DNA of 5,141 nucleotides from Myxococcota bacterium. Its GTDB lineage: Bacteria; Myxococcota; Polyangia; GCA-2747355; JAKLHH01. The notes beneath the pieces are model-generated. The model was not told the DNA's origin and did no database searches. It saw only the letters and a list, made by a program, of their open reading frames with translations. This document shows positions 1-4,974 of this stretch, one piece after another; the stretch's first letter is position 1; every line of letters begins with the position of its first letter. The position numbers and the translations under genes are program-made. The stretch is from positions 1-5,141 of the forward strand of contig JAKLHH010000669.1 in assembly GCA_022710245.1 (NCBI GenBank). Reading direction: 5' to 3'.

Positions 1-1409
1 TGGTCTCCACCTCGGCGCTCGAGCTCGGCATCGACATCGGCGGGCTCGACGCGGTGGTGGTCGCCGGCTGGCCAGGCAGCCGCGCGGCGATGTGGCAGCG
101 GTCGGGCCGCGCCGGCCGCCGGCTGGCGCCCAGCCTGACGGTGCTCGTCGCCTGCAGCGAGCCGGTCGACCAGTACGTCGCCGGCGACCCCGAGTACCTC
201 CTCGGGCAGGCGCCCGAGCACGCGCGCCTCGACCCCGACAACCTCTCGGTGCTGGTCCCGCACCTGCGCTGCGCCGCCTTCGAGCTGCCCTTCGCCGCCG
301 GCGAGGAGTACGGCCAGCTCGGCGCCGAGGAGACCGGCGACGTCCTCGCCTGCCTGGCCGAGGCCGGCATCCTGCACCGCAGCGGCAACGGCTACCACTA
401 CGTCGGCGACGCCTACCCGGCCGGCGCGGTGAGCCTGCGCGGGCCGCTCACCGAGAACTTCCTCGTCGTCGAGCAGCCCGGCGGCCAGGTGATCGCCGAG
501 GTCGACCACCACGACGCGCCCGAGGTGCTCTACGAGGGGGCGATCTACCAGCTGGAGGGGAGCCAGTTCCAGGTGCAACGGCTCGACCACGACGCGCGCA
601 AGGCCTACGTGGACCCGGTGCATGTCGACTACTACACCGACGCCATCACCTACACCAAGGTGCGCGTCCTCGAGCGCGCCGCCGCCGCCGGCCCCTGCGG
701 CCACGGCGAGGTGCACGTCCTGCACCGGGTCGCCGGCTTCAAGAAGATCAAGCTGCGCAGCGGCGAGAACGTGGGCTACGGCGAGGTCTCGCTGCCCGAC
801 CGCGAGATGCACACGGCGGCCTTCTGGCTCGCGCTCCCCGCCGAGGAGACCGCGCGCCTCGGCGCCAGCGCGGGCGAGGTCGCCGAGGCGGTGCTCGGCC
901 TCGGCCAGGCGCTGCACTCGGTGGCCGCGCTGCTCTTGATGAGCGACGGGCGCGACCTCGGGCGCGCGCTGGGTGACGCGCGCTCGAGCTGGTCCACCGT
1001 CGCCGAGCCAGGCAGCCGCGGGCGTGTCGCGCTGCCCGAGGAATTCGCCCTGCTCGCGTCCTTCGGACGCTCCGCGATAGAGGGCGAATTCGGCGCGCTG
1101 GCGCCCATCCTCTTCCTCTTTGATCGCTACCCCGGGGGGACCGGCCTCTGCGAGCGGCTCTTCGAGCTCCGCCACGACCTGCTCGCCCGCGCGCGGGGGC
1201 TGGTCCTGCGCTGCCGCTGCAAGCGCGGCTGCCCCGGCTGCATCGGCCCCGGCGGCAGCGCCACCGTCAAGCAGCGCGTCCTCGAGCTCCTCGACGTCCT
1301 CTCCTCCGCTGCCGCGCGCGAGACCGCGGCGGTCCGCGAGCCCGCCACGTCGCCCGGGCTCCTCGCGGAGCCGCCGCGGCTCGCGCCGGCGAGCGAGGAG
1401 CGCGCATGA
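1..1409 (+). CDS. mrfA: MrfA/YprA-family DUF1998 DNA helicase, C-terminal part (5' end outside window)
   Basis: The reading frame is open from the left edge (first full codon at 3), so this is the C-terminal ~468 residues of a superfamily 2 DEAD/DEAH-type DNA helicase. The Walker A and DEAH motifs must lie outside the window. Seen directly: motif V (TSALELGIDIG, visible residues 3-13), the family-typical GWPGS stretch, and arginine-finger motif VI (QRSGRAGR, visible residues 32-39). Near the C-terminus is a four-cysteine cluster C-x-C-x3-C-x2-C (codons at 1212, 1218, 1230, 1239). In MrfA homologues the DUF1998 domain binds zinc through four such cysteines. Family knowledge: B. subtilis MrfA is a 3'-5' DNA helicase that works with the MrfB exonuclease in repair of mitomycin C lesions. 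The stop overlaps the start of the mrfB-like gene (ATGA, 1406-1409), which implies translational coupling. About 40 residues after the Cys cluster are Ala/Pro/Glu-rich and probably disordered. The family call is strong; the exact repair role here is inferred from the pair. Confidence 0.88.
   Translation, partial: VSTSALELGIDIGGLDAVVVAGWPGSRAAMWQRSGRAGRRLAPSLTVLVACSEPVDQYVAGDPEYLLGQAPEHARLDPDNLSVLVPHLRCAAFELPFAAGEEYGQLGAEETGDVLACLAEAGILHRSGNGYHYVGDAYPAGAVSLRGPLTENFLVVEQPGGQVIAEVDHHDAPEVLYEGAIYQLEGSQFQVQRLDHDARKAYVDPVHVDYYTDAITYTKVRVLERAAAAGPCGHGEVHVLHRVAGFKKIKLRSGENVGYGEVSLPDREMHTAAFWLALPAEETARLGASAGEVAEAVLGLGQALHSVAALLLMSDGRDLGRALGDARSSWSTVAEPGSRGRVALPEEFALLASFGRSAIEGEFGALAPILFLFDRYPGGTGLCERLFELRHDLLARARGLVLRCRCKRGCPGCIGPGGSATVKQRVLELLDVLSSAAARETAAVREPATSPGLLAEPPRLAPASEERA
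1396..1400 (+). promoter_or_regulatory. Ribosome binding site of the mrfB-like gene
   Basis: AGGAG sits 5 nt before the ATG at 1406, inside the last codons of the helicase gene. Together with the ATGA overlap it fixes the mrfB start and points to coupled translation by re-initiation. Confidence 0.7.
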
Positions 1410-2842
1410 AGCTCTCCGAGAGGCTGCGGCGCTCCCTGGCTCCGGCCGCCCCGCCCGCGCCCGCGCCGGCCCCCGACCCCGACCCCGCCGCGGCGGCCCG
1501 CCAGGCCCGGCTGGGCCAGCTCCGCCGCGAGGTGGAGCGCATCGCGCGGCGCTACTCGCTGCAGCCCTCGCGCCCCTCTCCGCAGCAGCTCTCGCCGGCC
1601 GCCGCGCTGCAGGTCGACGCGCGCCCGCCGCGACCCTGGGTGGGAGCGAGGCCTGAGCCGCCGCCACCCGCCCCGCGCGCGCCGGCCTGGGAGCCGCGCT
1701 CCCTCCCCGAGTCGGTCGACGACGAGGGGCTCCTCTTCCGCAAGCTCTTCACCGCCGCCGACCGCTTCGGCCGCGAGCCGGTGCCCGGCCTCGAGCTGGC
1801 GCTCGAGGCGAGCCTGCACGCGCTGCTCCGGCTGGAGGGCTGGGGCGAGGACGCGTGCTTCCCGCGGCTCGACGAGGTGCTCTTCCTCGACCTCGAGACG
1901 ACCGGCCTCTCGCGCTCGGCGGGCACGCTCGCCTTCATCATCGGGTATGGCTCCTTCGAGGGGGGCGCGCTCAGGGTCGAGCAGCTGCTGCTCCGTGACC
2001 CGGCGCGTGAGCCCGAGGTGCTGGAGCTGCTGCGTCCCCACCTCGAGCGGGCGCGCCTCCTCGTCACCTACAACGGACGCGCCTTCGACGTGCCGGTGCT
2101 GCGCAACCGCTCCATCCTCGGCCGCGTCCCGCTCGCCCTCGAGCGCGGCCACCTCGACCTCCTGCCGGTCTGTCGCCGCCTCTTCCGGGCGCGGCTCCCC
2201 AACTGCCGCCTGGGGACCATCGAGCGCCAGCTCTTCGGCTTCGAGCGGGTGGGCGACATCGACGGCGCCGAGGCGCCGCGCATCTACGCCGACTTCCTCG
2301 CCAGCGGCCGCACGGGCGAGCTCGCCGGCATGCTCGAGCACAACCGCTTCGACGTCGCCGTGCTCTCGGTGCTGCTGCGCTGCGCCAGCCAGCACGCGAC
2401 GGACCCGCTGCACTGGGCCGAGGACGCCGAGGAGCTCCTCGGGGCGGGGCTGATGCAGCTCCGCCGCGGCGACGCCGAGCTTGGCGAGGCCTGCCTCGGC
2501 CGCGGGCTCGAGCTGGCGTGCTCGCCGGTCACGCAGCGCCGCCTGATCGCGGCGCTCGCTCGCCAGCTCAGACGGCGCGGGCTCCACCACGAGGCCGGCG
2601 CGCTCTGGGAGCGCCACCGCCGCGACTTCCCCGGCCACAGCGCCGGCTGGATCGAGGCGGCCAAGTATCACGAGCACGTGACGCATGACCTCGCCCGCGC
2701 GCTGGCGCTGGCCGAGGCGACGCCGCACCTCGAGCCGTCCGGCGAGCACGCGCGGAGGCTGGAGCGGCTGCGCCGCCGCGTGGGGCGCGAGCGATCAGTA
2801 GACGACGCCGCGGTCGCCGCCGGCCTCGCGGGCGATCAGTAG
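1406..2842 (+). CDS. mrfB: MrfB/YprB-family DEDDh exonuclease with C-terminal TPR-like region
   Basis: A complete 478-residue protein. The start ATG overlaps the helicase stop and has AGGAG 5 nt upstream (1396-1400). Residues ~1-100 are Pro/Ala/Arg-rich with only one helix-like patch (33-50) and no recognisable domain. The RNase H-like exonuclease core spans ~155-325. Its catalytic set is D162 and E164 in FLDLETTG, D228 in TYNGRAFDVP, and H312/D316 in EHNRFDVAVL, which fits the DEDDh pattern (His four residues before the last Asp). HLDLLP (249-254) and NCRLGTIERQLFG (266-278) are conserved in YprB proteins. Residues ~340-455 are helical and TPR-like, as in B. subtilis MrfB. Family knowledge: MrfB acts with the MrfA helicase on mitomycin C-damaged DNA, and here the two genes are coupled. 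Oddity: residues 463-478 and the TAG stop are encoded within a 41-bp tandem duplication, so the last 16 residues are probably a recent addition. The Pro-rich N-terminus makes the protein longer than its Bacillus relative. Confidence 0.88.
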   Translation: MKLSERLRRSLAPAAPPAPAPAPDPDPAAAARQARLGQLRREVERIARRYSLQPSRPSPQQLSPAAALQVDARPPRPWVGARPEPPPPAPRAPAWEPRSLPESVDDEGLLFRKLFTAADRFGREPVPGLELALEASLHALLRLEGWGEDACFPRLDEVLFLDLETTGLSRSAGTLAFIIGYGSFEGGALRVEQLLLRDPAREPEVLELLRPHLERARLLVTYNGRAFDVPVLRNRSILGRVPLALERGHLDLLPVCRRLFRARLPNCRLGTIERQLFGFERVGDIDGAEAPRIYADFLASGRTGELAGMLEHNRFDVAVLSVLLRCASQHATDPLHWAEDAEELLGAGLMQLRRGDAELGEACLGRGLELACSPVTQRRLIAALARQLRRRGLHHEAGALWERHRRDFPGHSAGWIEAAKYHEHVTHDLARALALAEATPHLEPSGEHARRLERLRRRVGRERSVDDAAVAAGLAGDQ

Positions 2843-2872
2843 ACGACGCTGCGGTTGCCGCCGGCCTCGCGG
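2791..2872. repeat. 41-bp direct tandem duplication at the convergent mrfB / REC-GGDEF junction
   Basis: Two adjacent 41-bp units (2791-2831 and 2832-2872) match at 39 of 41 positions. They differ by C/T at 2809 versus 2850 and at 2815 versus 2856. The right unit encodes the C-terminus of the minus-strand GGDEF protein (EAGGNRSVVY, then stop at 2836-2838). The left unit is a spare copy of that terminus (EAGGDRGVVY-stop) lying beyond the stop. On the plus strand, mrfB reads through the left unit in one frame and terminates at TAG 2840-2842 in the right unit, because 41 is not a multiple of three. In a single-copy sequence the mrfB frame has no stop until 3661-3663. The duplication therefore supplies the present mrfB stop. 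An assembly artefact is unlikely because the copies differ, but it cannot be excluded from one sequence. Confidence 0.92.
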
Positions 2873-3741
2873 GCGCGGGCGAGCGCGGTGCGGGCGCAGC
2901 GCAGGAGGTCCGCCGCGTCGTGGGCTTCGGGGTGGGGGAGGCCGGCGACGCCGAGGCTGGCGCTCAGCCGGAGCGAAGAGCCCGCCTCGGTGCGGACCGC
3001 GCTGCCGAGCGCTTCCACGGACGTGCGCAGTCGCTCGGCGATGGGCCGCGCGACGAGCAGCGAGGTCTCCGGGAGCACCACCGAGAAGTCATCCGGCCCG
3101 CTGCGAGAGACCAGGTCGACGCCGCGCAGCCGCGAGGTGAGCGCCCGGGCCACCTCGCGCAGCACCAGATCTCCGAAGGTGGCCCCCTCGCGGCCGTTGA
3201 GCGCGGCGAAGCCGTCGAGGTCGAGGAGGATCAGCGCGAGGCTACGGCCGTAGCGCTCGGCGCGCAGCACCTCGTGGCGCAGCCGCTCGACCAGGTGGCT
3301 GTGGTTGAAGGTGCCCGTGAGGCCATCCATGCGCGAGCCCTCGACGGCCTCCGAGGCGTAGCGCTGCAGCCGCTGCATGGCGGCCACGCGGACCCGCAGC
3401 TCCGGGAGGTGGAGCGGTCGGACCAGCACCTCGTCGGGGCGTCCGTCCGAGCCCGAGGGAGCCGCGAGCTGGAGCTCGCGCCCGCAGATCAGCACCACCG
3501 CGCTCGCGCGGGTGCAGGGATCGCCCTTGAGGTGACGGCAGAGCGTGAGGCCGCCCTCCGGCCCCCCGAACTGCTGCGAGAGGAGGATCACCCCGGGCCG
3601 CCGCTCGCCGGCGAGGTGCAGCGCCTCGGCCGCGTCCGCCGCCACCACCACCGCGTAACCTGATCGGGTCAGCTCGGCCTCGATCTGCGTCGTCTCGACG
3701 AGATCGGACCCCGCCAGCAGCACGGAGGGCTTCTCACGCAT
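2836..3741 (-). CDS. REC-GGDEF protein with degenerate receiver and degenerate GGDEF active site
   Basis: A 301-residue two-domain cytoplasmic protein. Residues ~5-120 form a response-regulator receiver fold, but the phospho-acceptor position is Ser (S55 in VILLSQQ). Only one acidic residue remains in the N-terminal pocket (D13), and the conserved Lys is Arg (R108 in VLVRP). Normal phosphorylation is therefore not expected. Residues ~138-301 form a GGDEF domain opening with DGLTGTFNHSHL. Aligned to the canonical enzyme PleD, the metal-binding Asp (D174), guanine-contacting N182 and D191, and the I-site RxxD (R206, D209) are present. The signature loop is GPDDF (215-219) instead of GG(D/E)EF. 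Cyclase activity is doubtful, and c-di-GMP binding at the I-site is plausible (inference). An in-frame TAG lies 12 nt upstream, so the ATG at 3741 is the first possible start. No clear Shine-Dalgarno precedes it. A weak TAGACT -10-like box 6 nt upstream would make the mRNA nearly leaderless. The gene converges on mrfB with a 7-bp overlap. Confidence 0.9.
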   Translation of the reverse strand: MREKPSVLLAGSDLVETTQIEAELTRSGYAVVVAADAAEALHLAGERRPGVILLSQQFGGPEGGLTLCRHLKGDPCTRASAVVLICGRELQLAAPSGSDGRPDEVLVRPLHLPELRVRVAAMQRLQRYASEAVEGSRMDGLTGTFNHSHLVERLRHEVLRAERYGRSLALILLDLDGFAALNGREGATFGDLVLREVARALTSRLRGVDLVSRSGPDDFSVVLPETSLLVARPIAERLRTSVEALGSAVRTEAGSSLRLSASLGVAGLPHPEAHDAADLLRCARTALARAREAGGNRSVVY

Positions 3742-3820
3742 GAGGCGAGTCTACACCCGCTGGCATCGACGAGGCGAGGAGCCTGGAGGCTGGAGAGGCT
3801 GGAGCAGCAGCTTCTGGAGA

Positions 3821-3913
3821 GCGCGTGAGAGGGGAGCGTGACAGGGAGCGCGTGAGAGGGAGCGCGTGAGAGGGGAGCGCGAGCGAGGGAGCCCGTGAGC
3901 GCGTGAGCGGGAG
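3821..3913. repeat. Purine-rich 14-15-bp degenerate tandem repeat
   Basis: About six to seven imperfect copies of a unit close to GCGCGTGAGAGGGGA follow each other at 3821, 3836, 3848, 3862, 3877, 3891 and 3901. The copies at 3821 and 3862 are identical over 15 bases, while others are shortened or changed. To the left, a looser CTGGAG repeat occurs at 3783, 3790, 3799 and 3814. The tract fills most of the 186-bp gap between the lipoprotein stop (3928) and the GGDEF start (3741), both on the minus strand. The plus strand of the tract is purine-biased. No convincing terminator hairpin followed by a T-run is visible in this gap. The tract is probably a slippage-generated minisatellite; any effect on expression of the GGDEF gene is speculation. 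Confidence 0.8.
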
Positions 3914-3927
3914 GCCAGCGGCAGGAG

Positions 3928-4725
3928 CTACTTGGTCGGCGTGTAGTCTGCCTGGCAGATCCCCATCTGGCAGAGAGCGGCGGCGCCGCACTCGACGCTG
4001 GTCTTGCAGCTGTCGTGGCAGTAGCCGTTGATGCAGAGGCCGCCGCCGCACTGCAGGTCGAGGCTGCACTCGGGCTTGGCCGGGGCCGGGTCGTCGACGC
4101 AGACGCTGGCGGAGCAGACCTGGCCGATGGGGCAGCTCGCGGAGCCCGTGCACTGCAGGTGGCAGCGCCCCTGCTCGCAGGTCTTGCCGGCGCCGCAGGG
4201 CACCGACTCCGAGCAGTAGATCTGCTGCGTGCCGCAGGTCGCCGGCACACCCTTCGGCTGGCACTTCCCGCACGGCGCACAGACGCTGTCGGGGCCGCAG
4301 TCGTCGTCCGACTTGCAGCGCGCGGTGCAGGTGCCGCTGTTGCAGAACTGGTCCGCGGCGCAGCCGGTGTCGTCGAGGCAGCCAGCCGGAGGGGTGTAGG
4401 GCTGGACGTTGCTGAAGCCGCTCGGGGCGCAGAACCCGGTCACGCACGCCTCGCCGTCCGCACAGTCAGCGGCGAGCGTGCAGGTCTTGGCGCAGCCGAT
4501 GGTGGTGCAGGTGTTGCCCGAGGTGCAGCTCGTGTCAGCGCTGCACTTCGGGTTCTGGATCGGCCAGCAGCTCTTGTCAGCGTCGCACTGGTAGCAGCCG
4601 GAGTCATCGCAGTAGGCCGTGGTCCCACCGCCGCGGTGGTGGTTGTCATCGCAGCCGGCGGCGGCGATCGCGAGGAGGCCTCCGGCGAGGACCGTCAGCT
4701 TCATGCTTCCCATGGCCTGTCTCAT
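3928..4725 (-). CDS. Cysteine-rich lipoprotein with eight C-x5-C-x5-C-x4-C modules in four pairs
   Basis: A 265-residue exported protein. The start ATG at 4725 has GGAG six nt upstream. Internal ATGs at residues 5 and 8 are possible but have poorer sites. A short charged N-terminus, a hydrophobic segment (~11-23) and AAGC place the lipobox Cys at residue 25, so a diacylglyceryl-anchored surface or periplasmic lipoprotein is predicted. There are 39 Cys in all: the lipid Cys, four in an N-terminal cluster (39, 44, 47, 53), 32 in eight modules and an extra pair (152, 164). Modules start at C61, C82, C116, C137, C171, C192, C220 and C240. They have C-x5-C-x5-C-x4-C spacing (x4 in the middle of module 7, x5 at the end of module 4). 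They pair as 1-2, 3-4, 5-6 and 7-8 through exactly three residues. Pairs are separated by 10-16-residue linkers. The pattern resembles the cysteine-rich repeats, sometimes labelled Dickkopf-like, common in myxobacterial secreted proteins. No catalytic motif is seen. A role in surface binding or adhesion would be a guess. Confidence 0.88.
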   Translation of the reverse strand: MRQAMGSMKLTVLAGGLLAIAAAGCDDNHHRGGGTTAYCDDSGCYQCDADKSCWPIQNPKCSADTSCTSGNTCTTIGCAKTCTLAADCADGEACVTGFCAPSGFSNVQPYTPPAGCLDDTGCAADQFCNSGTCTARCKSDDDCGPDSVCAPCGKCQPKGVPATCGTQQIYCSESVPCGAGKTCEQGRCHLQCTGSASCPIGQVCSASVCVDDPAPAKPECSLDLQCGGGLCINGYCHDSCKTSVECGAAALCQMGICQADYTPTK

Positions 4726-4730
4726 GTCCG

Positions 4731-4735
4731 TCTCC
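4731..4735 (-). promoter_or_regulatory. Ribosome binding site deciding the lipoprotein start
   Basis: On the minus strand GGAGA lies just upstream of the ATG at 4725, with 6 nt between GGAG and the ATG. The in-frame ATGs at residues 5 and 8 lack a motif at comparable spacing, so the first ATG is preferred. Confidence 0.55.
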
Positions 4736-4762
4736 GTGGAGTGCTCTCGCGCGGACCTCAGT

Positions 4763-4777
4763 ACAAATGCCGTGCCG
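4763..4777 (-). promoter_or_regulatory. Weak sigma-54-like -24/-12 candidate upstream of the lipoprotein gene
   Basis: Read on the minus strand, CGGCACG-GCAT-TTGTA resembles the sigma-54 consensus TGGCACG-N4-TTGCA. GG and the downstream dinucleotide are separated by the required 10 bases, but that dinucleotide is GT, not the near-invariant GC. Transcription from it would begin roughly 25 nt before the ATG at 4725. No better sigma-70 pair was found; TGTACT in the same place is a poor -10. This is tentative. Confidence 0.22.
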
Positions 4778-4829
4778 CTCGCCGACAGAAAGGATCTCGG
4801 AGGGTTGAGTGCCCTTGGCTAACTGCGAT

Positions 4830-4847
4830 CGTTAACGTGGGTTAACG
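4830..4847. promoter_or_regulatory. Perfect CGTTAAC inverted repeat, candidate operator
   Basis: CGTTAAC-GTGG-GTTAACG is a perfect 7-bp inverted repeat with a 4-bp spacer. It contains two GTTAAC hexamers whose centres are 10 bp apart, one helical turn. A related GCTAAC occurs at 4818-4823. It is an AT-rich island in a very GC-rich region, about 105 bp upstream of the lipoprotein start, which suits a dimeric regulator site. No regulator gene is adjacent, so its identity is unknown. Confidence 0.4.
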
Positions 4848-4851
4848 GTGC

Positions 4852-4865
4852 CGGCGTGAACGCCG
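4852..4865. other. Short GC hairpin next to the inverted repeat
   Basis: CGGCG-TGAA-CGCCG can fold into a 5-bp stem with a tetraloop, directly right of the CGTTAAC inverted repeat. No T-run follows on either strand, so it does not qualify as an intrinsic terminator. With this base composition it may be chance. Confidence 0.3.
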
Positions 4866-4933
4866 CGTGGTACTGCCCGGCGCTCCGTGCCCGATCCCGA
4901 GCTGGGCGCCGCCGCGAGCGGGGACCGTGAAGC

Positions 4934-4973
4934 TGCCCTGCTCGCCTCCTGCGGAGGCTCCGGACGAAGGGCA
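4934..4973. other. Nested inverted repeats at the edge of the 48-bp array
   Basis: An outer pair TGCCCT (4934-4939) / AGGGCA (4968-4973) encloses an inner perfect hairpin GCCTCC-TGC-GGAGGC (4944-4958). The two stems could form one 40-nt structure with an asymmetric internal loop (4 nt on the left, 9 nt on the right). It abuts the first 48-bp repeat. Its inner hairpin has the same geometry (6-bp stem, 3-base loop) as the hairpin inside each repeat, so it may be a decayed boundary copy. Confidence 0.4.
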
Positions 4974-4974
4974 A

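Noticed and set aside
1127..2749. 540-codon open frame on the minus strand, antisense to mrfA/mrfB
   Set aside because: It is longer than mrfB itself, but its translation is Arg/Glu/Ala-rich low complexity with no motif. The plus strand holds the full DEDDh catalytic set. Such antisense frames are expected in very GC-rich DNA.
2791..2872. Attachment site or target-site duplication of a mobile element
   Set aside because: The two copies touch directly with nothing inserted between them, and no integrase or transposase is present.
2780..2900. Bidirectional intrinsic terminator between the convergent genes
   Set aside because: The coding regions overlap by 7 bp and I found no GC stem followed by a T-run on either strand.
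2920..3663. 247-codon plus-strand frame antisense to the GGDEF gene
   Set aside because: It has no recognisable domain and mirrors the codon bias of the minus-strand gene. It matters only because it is the frame into which mrfB would read without the 41-bp duplication.
3734..4447. Second minus-strand frame overlapping the lipoprotein gene and the purine-rich tract
   Set aside because: It is Arg-rich and ends in low-complexity Ser/Leu/Pro repeats from the tract. It is a frame-shifted shadow of the lipoprotein gene.
4015..4845. 276-codon plus-strand frame antisense to the lipoprotein gene
   Set aside because: Its translation is Ala/Gly/Val/Arg-rich without a motif. The minus strand has a signal peptide, a lipobox and ordered Cys modules.
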